In this document: piece after piece, positions 16,225-24,951 of the stretch
Numbering within the stretch: position 1 is the first letter of the stretch
Layout of the letters: every line of letters starts with the position of its first letter
Assembly: GCA_964244725.1 (NCBI GenBank)
Contig: CAXTJQ010000007.1
Span: 124,001 to 188,000, forward strand
Length of the DNA: 64,000 bases
Direction of reading: 5' to 3'
Origin: Kumtagia sp964244725
Lineage (GTDB): Bacteria; Pseudomonadota; Alphaproteobacteria; Rhizobiales; Rhizobiaceae
Made by a program: the position numbers and the translations under genes
Notes under the pieces: generated by a model
Databases searched by the model: none
What the model was told of the DNA's origin: nothing
Seen by the model: only the letters and a program-made list of their open reading frames with translations

Positions 16225-16592
16225 CCTCCTCTCGGATGAATCGGCTCGTTCAGCGCATCCTGCAAAAAATCCTCGCGACGTGGCGCGAAGGTATCGATCA
16301 GCAATCCCTCCTCCAGGGCTACGACGCCGTGGACGACGTTTGGCGGGACGATGAAGCTGCTGCCGGCGCCAAGCCGGGCCGTCACGCCGTCGACGGTCAC
16401 ATCGAAGGCGCCTCGCGCCACGTAGCTCACCTGAGTGTGCGCATGGAAATGCGGCGCGCCGACCGCGCCGGCATCGAAGCTGAATGCGACCAGCATCAGT
16501 TCGGGCCGCTGCGAAAGGACGGCGCGGCGGTTGCCCGGCGCCACCTCGGTCCACACCGCATCCGCCGGCGTTCGATGGAACGGTCCCGCCAT
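16221..16592 (-). CDS. Cupin-domain protein, KdgF-like
   Basis: This 123-residue single cupin has the metal-binding motif PHFHAH (H48, H50, H52) followed by QVSYVARG, and the second histidine at PNVVHG (H88). Size and motif spacing resemble KdgF-type proteins, which linearise unsaturated uronates, but small cupins are too diverse for a firm assignment. It is convergent with and overlaps the end of the quinone oxidoreductase gene by four bases, and it is divergent from rmlA. No operon partner is apparent. Confidence 0.72.
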   Translation of the reverse strand: MAGPFHRTPADAVWTEVAPGNRRAVLSQRPELMLVAFSFDAGAVGAPHFHAHTQVSYVARGAFDVTVDGVTARLGAGSSFIVPPNVVHGVVALEEGLLIDTFAPRREDFLQDALNEPIHPRGG

Positions 16593-16771
16593 GCTTTCCT
16601 TGCCTCCGGCCGGCGGCGTTCGGCCGGCATGCCCTGCATCATGCCCGCATTCGCGACGCCGCGACAGGATTTTGACGCCGAGCCGGCGCGCCGGCGCTTT
16701 TCGCGCCGCTCGGGTACTGCTTTCCCCGCGTTTGTAGTAATGGGCATGCGTAAATCGGGCGGAGCTTTCGA

Positions 16772-17653
16772 ATGAAGGGGATCATCCTCGCGGGCGGCAC
16801 GGGTTCGAGACTGTTTCCGGCGACGCTCGCGCTCTCCAAGCAATTGCTGCCCGTCTACGACAAGCCGATGATCTACTATCCTCTGGGCGCCCTGATGCTC
16901 GCCGGCATCCGGGAGATTCTCGTGATCTCGACACCGCACGACCTGCCGCTGTTCATGAAGCTGCTCGGCGACGGGCGCGCCTTCGGCATCTCGCTCAGCT
17001 ATGCCGAGCAGGCAAGGCCCAACGGGCTCGCGGAGGCTTTCCTGATCGGCCGCGACTTCGTCGGGGACGACGGCGTCGCGCTGATCCTGGGCGACAACAT
17101 CTTCTATGGCGAAGGTTTCAAGAGCCTGTGCGACGAGGCGGCCCGTCAGCCGAACGGCGCGACCGTCTTTGCGTACCGCGTCGAGGACCCGCAGCGCTAT
17201 GGCGTCGTCGGCTTCGACGAGGTGACGGGCCGCGCCAACAGCATCGAGGAAAAGCCCGCCAGCCCGAAGTCGTCCTACGCGGTCACGGGCCTTTATTTCT
17301 ACGACAACGACGTGCTCGACATCGCCGCCTCGATCAAGCCGTCGGGGCGCGGCGAACTCGAGATCACCGACGTCAACAAGGTTTACCTCGAACGCGGCGA
17401 TCTGCGCGTCTGCCGCCTCGGGCGCGGCTTCGCCTGGCTCGACACCGGCACGCATGACAGCCTGCACGAGGCATCCTCCTTCGTGCGGACCATCGAACAC
17501 AGGCAGGGAATGAAGGTCATGTGCCTTGAGGAGATCGGCCTCGAACTCGGCTATTTGACGCCGTCAGCCGTATTCGCGCGCGCCGAATCGCTTGGCAAAA
17601 CCGAGTATGCGGCCTATTTGCGCCGCCGGGCGCAGGAGATCGCCGATGGTTGA
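16772..17653 (+). CDS. rmlA: Glucose-1-phosphate thymidylyltransferase
   Basis: This 293-residue enzyme couples dTTP and glucose-1-phosphate to dTDP-glucose, the first step of dTDP-L-rhamnose synthesis. It begins with the nucleotide-binding signature MKGIILAGGTGSRLFP, then LSKQLLPVYDKPMIYYPL. LILGDNIFYG and EEKPASPKS are further family landmarks. It is full length compared with the usual 290-295 residues. It opens a four-gene rml cluster with overlapping genes (order A-C-B-D). Upstream, a 179-base gap shared with the divergent cupin holds the promoter, not resolved, and a 14-base palindrome at 16682-16695. Confidence 0.95.
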   Translation: MKGIILAGGTGSRLFPATLALSKQLLPVYDKPMIYYPLGALMLAGIREILVISTPHDLPLFMKLLGDGRAFGISLSYAEQARPNGLAEAFLIGRDFVGDDGVALILGDNIFYGEGFKSLCDEAARQPNGATVFAYRVEDPQRYGVVGFDEVTGRANSIEEKPASPKSSYAVTGLYFYDNDVLDIAASIKPSGRGELEITDVNKVYLERGDLRVCRLGRGFAWLDTGTHDSLHEASSFVRTIEHRQGMKVMCLEEIGLELGYLTPSAVFARAESLGKTEYAAYLRRRAQEIADG

Positions 17654-18218
17654 CGTAAGGCCGACCCGGCTCGGCGGCGTGGTCGAGATCGTTGCGAGGA
17701 AGTTCGAGGACGAGCGTGGCTTCTTTTCCGAGACCTACAACCGGAGCGCGTTCGCCGCAGCCGGAATCGATCTCGACTTCGTCCAGGACAACCATTCGCT
17801 TTCGCGCCATCCCGGCGTGGTCCGCGGGCTGCACTACCAACTGCCGCCGCATCCGCAGGCCAAGCTGGTGCGCGTGCTGCGCGGCTCGATCTTCGATGTG
17901 GCGGTCGATATCCGCAAGGGCTCGCCGACCTTCTCACACTGGGTCGGCGTCCTGCTGTCGGCATCGATGTGGAACCAGCTCTTCATTCCGGCCGGATTCG
18001 CGCATGGGTTCCTGACGCTCGAGCCCGATACGGAGGTCGCCTACAAGGTCTCCGATCGCTACGCGCCCGAATGCGACCGGGCGATCCGCTACGACGATCC
18101 CGATATCGCCATCGACTGGCCGGTCGGCGACGCGCAGGTCGAGCTGTCGGCCAAGGACGAGGCTGCGTCGGCGCTCGGAGCGGCCGAGCTTCCCGACTTG
18201 GTGACCGGGAGCCAATGA
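17646..18218 (+). CDS. rmlC: dTDP-4-dehydrorhamnose 3,5-epimerase
   Basis: This 190-residue cupin-fold enzyme has the RmlC motifs DERGFFSETYN, QDNHSLSRHPGVVRGLHYQ (including the catalytic base His of GLHYQ) and FIPAGFAHGFLTL. It converts dTDP-4-keto-6-deoxyglucose to dTDP-4-keto-rhamnose. I set the start at ATG 17646, eight bases inside rmlA, because the protein then begins at the usual point (MVDVRPTRLGGV). The C-terminal 20 residues are variable in the family. Its TGA overlaps the rmlB start as ATGA. Confidence 0.94.
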   Translation: MVDVRPTRLGGVVEIVARKFEDERGFFSETYNRSAFAAAGIDLDFVQDNHSLSRHPGVVRGLHYQLPPHPQAKLVRVLRGSIFDVAVDIRKGSPTFSHWVGVLLSASMWNQLFIPAGFAHGFLTLEPDTEVAYKVSDRYAPECDRAIRYDDPDIAIDWPVGDAQVELSAKDEAASALGAAELPDLVTGSQ

Positions 18219-19288
18219 GGATGACGACCGTCCTCGTGACCGGCGGCGCCGGCTTCATCGGCTCGGCCGTCTGCCGCCATTTCATCGCGATCGGGGGCGT
18301 CCGCGTGGTCAATGTCGACAAGCTTACCTATGCGGGCAACCTGCAGTCGCTCAGGCAGGTCGAAAACAGCCCGGACTATATATTCTATCGCGCCGATATC
18401 GGTGACGAGGAGGCGCTGCTCGACATCATGCGGCGCGAGGATGTCGACGCGGTCATGCATCTTGCCGCCGAAAGCCATGTCGATCGCTCGATCGACGGCC
18501 CGGCGGCCTTCGTCGAGACCAATGTCGTCGGCACGGTTCGCTTGCTCGGCGCGGCGCTGCGCCACCAGCGCGCGCTGCCGGGCGCGCGGCGCGACGCGTT
18601 CCGCTTCCATCACGTCTCGACCGACGAGGTGTTCGGCGACCTGCCCCTCGACAGCGGCATCTTCACCGAGGCATCGCCCTATGCGCCGTCGTCGCCTTAT
18701 TCCGCCTCGAAGGCCGCGTCGGACCATTTCGTCAGGGCCTGGCACGAAACCTACGGGTTGCCGGTCGTGATGTCGAACTGTTCGAACAATTACGGGCCGT
18801 TTCATTTTCCCGAAAAGCTCATCCCGCTGGTGTTGCTGAACGCGCTCGACCAGAAGCCGCTGCCGGTCTATGGCGCCGGCGCCAACGTCCGCGACTGGCT
18901 CTATGTCGAGGATCACGCTCGTGCGCTCGCCGCCGTGCTCGAACGCGGGGCGGCCGGGCAAAGCTACAATGTCGGCGGGCGCGCCGAGCGCTCCAACCTC
19001 GATGTCGTCCGGGCGATCTGCGCGCTGCTCGATGCACGCCGGCCAAGACCCGGCGGCAAACCCTATGGCGACCTGATCGCCTTCGTCGCCGACAGGCCAG
19101 GGCATGACCGCCGCTACGCGATCGATCCGTCGCGGATCGAGACCGAACTCGGATGGCGCGCCGAGGAGAGCTTCGAGAGCGGGCTGGCCAAGACCGTCGA
19201 CTGGTACCTCGCCAACGGCTGGTGGTGGCGGCCGATCCGCGAGGAGATCTATGCCGGGAGACGGCTTGGCGCAGCAGGCGCGGCATGA
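18215..19288 (+). CDS. rmlB: dTDP-glucose 4,6-dehydratase
   Basis: This 357-residue extended SDR has the NAD-binding TGGAGFIGSAVCRHF near the N-terminus, the DKLTYAGNL segment specific for RmlB, HLAAESHVDRSI, the catalytic STDEVFGDL (Thr-Asp-Glu) and the YSASKAASD Tyr/Lys pair. It oxidises and dehydrates dTDP-glucose to the 4-keto-6-deoxy sugar. It starts within the rmlC stop (ATGA) and its own stop overlaps rmlD in the same way, so the whole set is translationally coupled. Confidence 0.95.
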   Translation: MRMTTVLVTGGAGFIGSAVCRHFIAIGGVRVVNVDKLTYAGNLQSLRQVENSPDYIFYRADIGDEEALLDIMRREDVDAVMHLAAESHVDRSIDGPAAFVETNVVGTVRLLGAALRHQRALPGARRDAFRFHHVSTDEVFGDLPLDSGIFTEASPYAPSSPYSASKAASDHFVRAWHETYGLPVVMSNCSNNYGPFHFPEKLIPLVLLNALDQKPLPVYGAGANVRDWLYVEDHARALAAVLERGAAGQSYNVGGRAERSNLDVVRAICALLDARRPRPGGKPYGDLIAFVADRPGHDRRYAIDPSRIETELGWRAEESFESGLAKTVDWYLANGWWWRPIREEIYAGRRLGAAGAA

Positions 19289-20190
19289 GACCCGACGGCC
19301 GCCCCATCCGCGTCCTGGTCGCGGGGCGACACGGACAGCTTGCCCAGGCGCTCGCCGCCGAGAGCCGGCCCGGGTTCGATCTCATCTTCCGCGGGCGCGG
19401 CGAGATGGATATCGCCGATGCCGACGCCGTCCGGCGCACCGTGGAACTCGATATGCCCGACATCGTCGTCAACGCAGCGGCCTACACCGCCGTCGACAAG
19501 GCGGAGGACGACGAGGCGGCGGCCCGGCTCGTCAACGAGACCGGCGCGCGCAACCTGGCGGTCGCCGCGGCGCTGCGGGATATCGCCATCGTCCACATCT
19601 CGACCGACTACGTGTTTTCGGGGGAGAAATCCGGGCCCTATGTCGAAACGGACGCCTGCGAGCCGCTCGGCGTCTACGGGCGCAGCAAGCGCGCCGGGGA
19701 ACTGGCTGTCGCGGCGGCCAATCGTCGGCACATCATTCTACGCACTGCCTGGGTTCATAGCGAATTCGGCGGCAATTTCCTCAAGACCATGCTCCGGCTC
19801 TCGGCCGAACGAGCGACCGTCCGGGTCGTTGCAGACCAGCGCGGATCACCGACCTATGCGCGCGACCTCGCCGCCGCGATCCTGGCGGCTTCCAGCGCCG
19901 CCGTCGCGCGGCCCGGCGAGGCGGCGTGGCGCGGGACGTTCCATCTGGTGTCGCGGGGAGCCGCGAGCTGGGCCGATTTCGCCGACGAGATCTTTCGACA
20001 GTCGGCGCGCCTGGGCGGCCCCTCGGCCATGGTCGAGCCGGTCGCGACCGACCAATATCCGACCCGCGCGCGGCGGCCCAGATCGTCCGTGCTCGACGCG
20101 ACGCGTTTTGAAACAACGTTCGACCATCCGATGGCCGAATGGCGGGACGGCGTGGCGCGTTGCGTCGCCGCCTTGAACCCCACCCCCTGA
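19285..20190 (+). CDS. rmlD: dTDP-4-dehydrorhamnose reductase
   Basis: This 301-residue SDR finishes dTDP-L-rhamnose synthesis. It shows RVLVAGRHGQLAQAL (a slightly altered GxxGQLG nucleotide motif), NAAAYTAVDKAEDD, HISTDYVFSG and YGRSKRAGE (Tyr/Lys pair), all characteristic of RmlD. It is last in the rml cluster and overlaps rmlB by four bases. The convergent polysaccharide-export gene ends 39 bases away. Together they suggest that rhamnose-containing surface polysaccharide is made and exported, although no glycosyltransferase is adjacent. Confidence 0.94.
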   Translation: MRPDGRPIRVLVAGRHGQLAQALAAESRPGFDLIFRGRGEMDIADADAVRRTVELDMPDIVVNAAAYTAVDKAEDDEAAARLVNETGARNLAVAAALRDIAIVHISTDYVFSGEKSGPYVETDACEPLGVYGRSKRAGELAVAAANRRHIILRTAWVHSEFGGNFLKTMLRLSAERATVRVVADQRGSPTYARDLAAAILAASSAAVARPGEAAWRGTFHLVSRGAASWADFADEIFRQSARLGGPSAMVEPVATDQYPTRARRPRSSVLDATRFETTFDHPMAEWRDGVARCVAALNPTP

Positions 20191-20229
20191 TCGACGAAAC
20201 CGGGCGCCGCATGATCTCGCGCCCGCCCG

Positions 20230-21444
20230 TCAATTGCCGGTGTTCGACACCGTGTTCGAGATCGCCGCCGCCGATGTGACGATGCTGAGCGGGCCGCTGA
20301 CGATGTTCAGGAACTTGCGCAAGTCGACCGACGGGTGGCGCGAAGCGTAGATGACGTCGCGGTTCTTGACCGGGAAGGTCTGCCCGACCAGCAGGCTGTC
20401 GGCGCGCTTGAGGTCGATGCGGTAGACAATCGGATAGCGCTCGCGGGCGTCGGGCCTCATGCCCTTGGCGACGAGTTCGCGGAAGCGCTGCCGGCCCAGA
20501 AGTTGCTCGACGACCTCGCGGTCCTCATAGCGGAAGATGAAGTAGCCCTTGGCGTCCACGGTCTCGTCGCGGCCGCCGCCGGCGAGCGCGACGGCCTCGA
20601 GCAGGTTGAGATCGCCGGCGCCGAAGCTGATGCGATTGTTGGTCGAGGTTTCGCCGAGCACCGTGAAGGTGCGCGGATCGATGGTCACGTAAATCTGGTC
20701 GTCGGGACGGACATAGACGTTTTCGGACGGGTGTTCGAGAATGGTCTTCAGCAGGACCTGGGCTGTCTTGTTGCCCCGCGTCAGCGTCACGTAGGTCTCA
20801 TAGGGCTGCCCCGTCGGACCGCCGGCCTTGGCGACCGATTCGGTGATCTGATCGCCCTTCAGGCCGAGCGGGATGAGCCCCGAATTGCCGACCGCGCCCG
20901 AGACGGTGACCGACCGCGATGTCGTGCCGACCGTGGCGATGATGACATCGGGCTCGACCGCCTTGCCCTTGAGCGCGCCGAGGATGGTCTGTCGCGCCTG
21001 CTCCAGGGTGCGGCCCGAAAAGCGGACCGGTCCGACATAGGGGATAGCGGCGTTGCCGTCAGGCTGGACCACCACCTGAAGCACCGTCTGCTTGCTGTCC
21101 GTTGTCGAGAACAACCCGTCGATGCCGGCTTCGAAAATCGTGATGCGCAGTTCGTCGCCGATGCCGATGACGGCGCCGCCGGAACCGCCGCGGCCGAATC
21201 CGAAACGCCGGTTCATCGTGCTCGATTGATAGTCGGAGACGAGCCGGGCCGATCCCGCATCGACATCGACGATATCGAAGACCGAGGCGCCCGGAACGTT
21301 CCGTTCGGCGGCCGAGCGGCCGGCGGAACGGGTGATGTCGCGGGCGAGCGGTCCCGTCGACGGCACGACCTGGCAGGCGCTCAAGCTCGCGGCGATCAGC
21401 AGCATCCCGACCGGAAATACGCCCTTCGTCTTCACGTCCCTCAC
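20230..21444 (-). CDS. Polysaccharide export lipoprotein (Wza/GumB-like)
   Basis: The protein has a lipoprotein signal sequence: GVFPVGMLLIAASLSAC, with the lipobox LSAC placing the modified Cys at residue 24 if translation starts at GTG 21444. The open frame continues upstream to 21558, but that extension is charged and would bury the signal, so I prefer the GTG. The body contains the Poly_export domain (GIGDELRITIFEAG, about 100-180) and SLBB-type repeats (TVSGAVGNSGLIPL, FTVLGETSTNN). Such proteins form the outer-membrane channel for capsule or exopolysaccharide. It is convergent with rmlD and has its promoter in the gap before engB. Confidence 0.85.
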   Translation of the reverse strand: MRDVKTKGVFPVGMLLIAASLSACQVVPSTGPLARDITRSAGRSAAERNVPGASVFDIVDVDAGSARLVSDYQSSTMNRRFGFGRGGSGGAVIGIGDELRITIFEAGIDGLFSTTDSKQTVLQVVVQPDGNAAIPYVGPVRFSGRTLEQARQTILGALKGKAVEPDVIIATVGTTSRSVTVSGAVGNSGLIPLGLKGDQITESVAKAGGPTGQPYETYVTLTRGNKTAQVLLKTILEHPSENVYVRPDDQIYVTIDPRTFTVLGETSTNNRISFGAGDLNLLEAVALAGGGRDETVDAKGYFIFRYEDREVVEQLLGRQRFRELVAKGMRPDARERYPIVYRIDLKRADSLLVGQTFPVKNRDVIYASRHPSVDLRKFLNIVSGPLSIVTSAAAISNTVSNTGN

Positions 21445-21830
21445 GATGCAAGCGCCATATGAGCGTCGGTCCCCGTCCACATCAACCGCCAGCCTTTTAC
21501 ACAGGCGACGTTCGCAATGTCCATTTCGCTGCCGCGATCCAGGCCGCCGCGATAGCACGGAGCCACCCTTATTCGATAGGCCGTGCCATTTCTACATCAG
21601 CAGACCCTTAAGATTTTATGTAAACCGGCTTGGCCAGGACCCCGGACGCCGGGCCGACACGAGGCTGATTCGATTGCCTTTCGCAGCGGCGGACGCGCCA
21701 AGCTTGGCCGGCAGATCGGGCGGCCCGCACGCTTTGGCGACCGGAAACGCCTGCCGCTTTTGCCAATCGGACGTCGACCGCCTAAGGAAGGGCGTCGCCG
21801 CCATCGCGGCCGCGCAGGGAAGACGAACCG
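21445..21830. other. Intergenic region between export lipoprotein and engB
   Basis: This 386-base gap should carry the promoter of the export gene (leftward) and of engB (rightward). The part around 21590-21625 is AT-richer (TTAAGATTTTATG) and is the likeliest promoter area. A short GC hairpin (CCCCGGACGCCGGG) lies near 21640. Several frames are open across 21650-21830 but none has a convincing start, ribosome site or family match. In many related genomes yidC precedes engB; no trace of yidC is visible here. Confidence 0.4.
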
Positions 21831-22487
21831 TTGAACGACCGCGACAGCCTGGCCGAGCCCAACCTCTTCACGCGGACCTGGACATTCATCCGGGGCGTTC
21901 CGTCGATGGCGTTCCTGCCACCGGAGGGGCCGCCCGAAATCGCCTTCGCGGGGCGCTCGAACGTCGGCAAATCGTCGCTCATCAACGCCCTGCTCAACCA
22001 CAAGGGCCTGGCGCGCACATCCAACACGCCGGGCCGCACGCAGGAGCTCAACTATTTCGTTCCCGACGGGTTTTCCGGGCAGCAAGGCGACCTGCCGCCC
22101 ATTGCCTTGGTCGACATGCCGGGCTACGGCTATGCCCGGGCGCCCAAGGAACAGGTCGACGCATGGACGAAGCTCGTTTTCGACTATCTGCGCGGGCGGG
22201 TGACGCTGAAACGAGTCTATCTGCTGATCGATTCCCGACATGGCATCAAGGGCAATGACGACGAGGTGCTGACCCTGCTCGACAAGGCGGCGGTATCCTA
22301 TCAGATCGTGCTGACCAAGACCGACAAGATCGCCGCCGCCGGCGTTGCCCGGCTCGTTGCCGAGACCGCGGACAAAACGCGCAGGCGCGCAGCCGCGTTT
22401 CCGGAAGTGCTTTCGACCTCCTCGGAAACGGGCGACGGCATGGAAGCGCTTCGCGCGGCCGTCGCCCTTGCCGCGCGTGGCGGCTGA
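21831..22487 (+). CDS. engB: Ribosome-biogenesis GTPase EngB/YihA
   Basis: This 218-residue TRAFAC GTPase has G1 AFAGRSNVGKSSLIN, G2/G3 elements TSNTPGRTQELNYF and LVDMPGYGYA, and G4 LTKTDK. EngB helps to assemble the large ribosomal subunit and is usually essential. It begins at TTG 21831, with AGGGAAG upstream; no in-frame ATG gives a better N-terminus before the conserved RTWTFIRGV segment. The insertion VPDGFSGQQGDLPP after G2 is typical of alphaproteobacterial members. Confidence 0.93.
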   Translation: MNDRDSLAEPNLFTRTWTFIRGVPSMAFLPPEGPPEIAFAGRSNVGKSSLINALLNHKGLARTSNTPGRTQELNYFVPDGFSGQQGDLPPIALVDMPGYGYARAPKEQVDAWTKLVFDYLRGRVTLKRVYLLIDSRHGIKGNDDEVLTLLDKAAVSYQIVLTKTDKIAAAGVARLVAETADKTRRRAAAFPEVLSTSSETGDGMEALRAAVALAARGG

Positions 22488-22564
22488 AAGCGTCGGCGCG
22501 GCCTTCGAAACCGTCATGCGGCGCTTTGCGCGAATGTTCTGAATGAAGCGAAAGGACCATTGAC

Positions 22565-22903
22565 ATGAAAAGATCGATACTGGCCGCAGTCATGATGATC
22601 GCTGTCGCGGACGCCGCCTCCGCGATGTCGACCGCCGAGGAAATCAGCGCGGCTCTCGTGGGCAATACGTTCCAGGGCGGCATGGGCGGCAGCGATTACG
22701 CCAGCTATTTCGCTGCCGACGGAACCTACAGGGACAAGGACGGCGGCGGCAAATACACAATCGACGGCGACGGAGTCTGCTATCCGGGAACGGATTTCGG
22801 CTGCTACCAGGCGACCGTCTCTGGCGACCAGCTCGAATGGTTCAAGGACGGCAAGAGCCAGGGAAAGGGCGCGATCCTCAAGGGTGACGCCATCAAGCCC
22901 TGA
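22565..22903 (+). CDS. Small secreted protein of unknown function
   Basis: This 112-residue protein has a clear Sec signal peptide (MKRSILAAVMMIAVADAASA, cleavage expected at ASA-MS). The mature part has the pattern LVGNTFQGGMGGSDYASYF followed by DGTYRD and a C-terminal CYQ...LEW strand. This recalls the small one-domain beta-barrel proteins (DUF995-like) common in rhizobial periplasms that carry G-N-T...Y-F..DG-T. Two cysteines (CYPGTDFGC) may form a disulphide. It begins 77 bases after engB and is convergent with a TetR gene. No function can be assigned. Confidence 0.7.
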   Translation: MKRSILAAVMMIAVADAASAMSTAEEISAALVGNTFQGGMGGSDYASYFAADGTYRDKDGGGKYTIDGDGVCYPGTDFGCYQATVSGDQLEWFKDGKSQGKGAILKGDAIKP

Positions 22904-22912
22904 AGCTCGGGC

Positions 22913-23593
22913 CTACTTGGCGGTGTAGGCGTTCAGGAACATGTCGACGCCGGAGGTGACGACGCGCGCGATCTCCCGGTCTTCGAGCGGCTCGATCCTG
23001 AACCCGAACAGATATTGGCGGAACAGTCCGGCCATGCAAAGGTCGGCGAGCTGATAGGCGGCCAGATGGACATCGCCGATGTCAAGCAATCCGGCGTCCA
23101 CGGCCTTCTTCAGGTAGATCGCCAGTTTTTCGTGGCCGCGTTTGGGACCGCGTTCGTAGAAGCGTTTGCCGAGTTCCGGCATCCGTTCGCAGATGCCGAT
23201 CACGGTCCTCTGCGCCCGCAGGACGGTCGGCGAGGTGATCTTGCGGGCCAGCGCCGTGCCGTAGTGAATCAACGTATCGCGGATCGGATCGCCGCGTTCG
23301 AGCGCTTCGAAGAGGTTGGCGAAGATGACGTTGCGCTCGTCCTCGATCAGCGCCTCGAACAACTCTTCCTTGTTGGCGAAATAAACGTAGATCGTGCCCT
23401 TCGAAACGCCCGCCTCGCGGGTGATGTCGTTCATCGACGCGGCGTCGAAACCCATGCTGATGAAAACGCGCCGCGCGCCGTCGATGATCTGCTTGCGCTT
23501 GGCCGGATCCTGGCCTGCGCCTAGCCGGCCCACACGGCGCGCCGGGTCGTCAATTTCGACGACATCCGCCGTCATTGTTAATGGGGTGGTCAT
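22913..23593 (-). CDS. TetR/AcrR-family repressor of the adjacent efflux operon
   Basis: The protein has 226 residues. The N-terminal HTH occupies about 33-78 (ARRVFISMGFDAASMNDI, then EAGVSKGTIYVYFANKEELF). The rest is a helical ligand domain ending in FLNAYTAK. The first 30 residues, partly charged, may be a flexible arm; Met7 is an alternative start. It is divergent from an HlyD/MFS pair across 124 bases that contain two near-identical palindromes, so it very likely represses both itself and the pump until a drug-like ligand binds. Confidence 0.9.
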   Translation of the reverse strand: MTTPLTMTADVVEIDDPARRVGRLGAGQDPAKRKQIIDGARRVFISMGFDAASMNDITREAGVSKGTIYVYFANKEELFEALIEDERNVIFANLFEALERGDPIRDTLIHYGTALARKITSPTVLRAQRTVIGICERMPELGKRFYERGPKRGHEKLAIYLKKAVDAGLLDIGDVHLAAYQLADLCMAGLFRQYLFGFRIEPLEDREIARVVTSGVDMFLNAYTAK

Positions 23594-23623
23594 GCGTTTC
23601 CCCGATTATCTGTTTTTATAAAT

Positions 23624-23641
23624 TCGAACCAGATGGTTCGA
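23624..23641. promoter_or_regulatory. Candidate TetR operator 1
   Basis: The perfect palindrome TCGAACC-AGAT-GGTTCGA (7+4+7) lies 31 bases upstream of the TetR start, where it would block transcription of the regulator. Its arms recur in operator 2, which supports a shared binding protein. Confidence 0.75.
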
Positions 23642-23680
23642 TTGCCCTTGATATGCTCCCTAGGCTGCGCTAAGTCAATA

Positions 23681-23698
23681 TCGAACCGAACGGTTCAG
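23681..23698. promoter_or_regulatory. Candidate TetR operator 2
   Basis: TCGAACC-GAAC-GGTTCAG has the same arms and the same four-base centre as operator 1, with only the last base pair broken. It lies 20 bases before the HlyD start. A possible promoter, TTGATA at 23648-23653 and TAAGTC at 23671-23676 (17-base spacing), places it near the transcription start, as expected for repression. Confidence 0.72.
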
Positions 23699-23717
23699 TT
23701 CAATCCCAGGAAGTCCG

Positions 23718-24926
23718 ATGGCCGTCCGCCCGATCAAATCCGCCGCTGAAACATCCGAAGTCCGCACCTTTCCCGTCCTGAAGGCCCTGCCCGAGGACCG
23801 GGCGCGGCCCGATGCCGAAGCGCCCGCCCCCGCGCCCGAGGCTCCTGTCGCCGAAGCCGGCAAGCCGCGACGCAAGCGGTCCGCCCGGACCTTCCTTCTG
23901 CCGATCATCGGCTTGGCCCTCATGAGCGCCGGCGGCTGGTACGGTTACAACTATTGGATCGACGGCCGCTTCCTGATCTCGACCGACGATGCCTATGTCA
24001 CAGCTGACATGGCGTTCGTGTCGCCGAAGATATCCGGCTATGTGGACCGGGTCGAGGTCACCGAGAACCAGGTCGTCAAGGCCGGCGATCCGCTGGTCAT
24101 GATGGATGACGGCGACTATCGCATCGCGCTGGAGCAGACCGCGGCGCAGATCGCCACGGCCGGCAAGACGCTGGAGCGCATCACCGCCCAGATCGACGCC
24201 GCCAAGGCGACGCAGAAGCAGGCCGAGGCGCAGAAGGCCTCGACCGTCGCTTCGGCGCAGAACGCCGTGCGCGCCGCGGACCGCGCTCGCCAGCTCCTGC
24301 GCACCAAGGTGGCGACGCAGGCGCAGGTCGACGACACGCAAACCGCAGTGCTCGAGGCGAATGCGGCGATAGCGGGGGCCGACGCCCAGATCGCCACGGC
24401 CAAGGCCAATATCGGCGTCCTCGAGGCGCAATATTCCGAAGCGCAAAGCACCGTGCGCACGCTGGAACTGTCCAGGGACAAGGCGGAGCGCGACATGGCC
24501 TTCACCGTGCTCCGCGCCCCCTATGACGGCGTGATCGGCAACCTTTCGGTCGAACAGGGCGATCTCATTTCGGTGGGCCAGAAGCTTTCGGTCGTCGTGC
24601 CGATGGACAAGCTCTACATCGTCGCCAACTTCAAGGAGACGCAGCTCGGCAAGCTGGTCCCGGGCGAGACGGTGCGCCTGAGCGTCGACGCCATCGACGA
24701 TGCCGAGTTCGAGGGCACGGTGTCCTCGCTCGCGCCGGCATCGGGCGCGGTGTTCTCGCTGCTCCCGCCCGAAAACGCGACCGGCAACTTCACCAAGGTG
24801 GTTCAGCGCGTGCCGGTGCGCATCGATGTCGCCGAGGACGTGCTGCGCTCGGGCAAGCTGCGCGCCGGCCTCTCGGTCGTCGTCGCCGTCGACAGCCGCA
24901 CCGCCCCGGGCGCCGGCGCGAAATAG
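23718..24926 (+). CDS. HlyD-family membrane fusion protein, EmrA-like
   Basis: This 402-residue adaptor has a short cytoplasmic N-terminus, one membrane anchor (about 58-78, TFLLPIIGLALMSAGGWYG), a biotinyl-lipoyl half motif (STDDAYVTADMAFVSPKISGYVDRV), a long alpha-helical hairpin rich in Ala/Gln (about 140-260) and the second lipoyl half (LRAPYDGVIGNLSVEQGDLIS). It links the inner-membrane MFS pump to an outer-membrane channel. The start has AGGAAG upstream. It is followed after 25 bases by the pump gene. Confidence 0.92.
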   Translation: MAVRPIKSAAETSEVRTFPVLKALPEDRARPDAEAPAPAPEAPVAEAGKPRRKRSARTFLLPIIGLALMSAGGWYGYNYWIDGRFLISTDDAYVTADMAFVSPKISGYVDRVEVTENQVVKAGDPLVMMDDGDYRIALEQTAAQIATAGKTLERITAQIDAAKATQKQAEAQKASTVASAQNAVRAADRARQLLRTKVATQAQVDDTQTAVLEANAAIAGADAQIATAKANIGVLEAQYSEAQSTVRTLELSRDKAERDMAFTVLRAPYDGVIGNLSVEQGDLISVGQKLSVVVPMDKLYIVANFKETQLGKLVPGETVRLSVDAIDDAEFEGTVSSLAPASGAVFSLLPPENATGNFTKVVQRVPVRIDVAEDVLRSGKLRAGLSVVVAVDSRTAPGAGAK

Positions 24927-24951
24927 GCCTTCGGGCCGAAGGCCGATCCTC

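Noticed and set aside
16682..16695. 14-base perfect palindrome GCCGGCGCGCCGGC upstream of rmlA
   Set aside because: Made only of GC in a GC-rich region, not flanked by a promoter or a second copy; chance is a sufficient explanation.
20230..21558. Longer start (21558) for the polysaccharide export gene
   Set aside because: The extra 38 residues are strongly charged and would hide the lipoprotein signal; GTG 21444 puts the lipobox Cys at residue 24.
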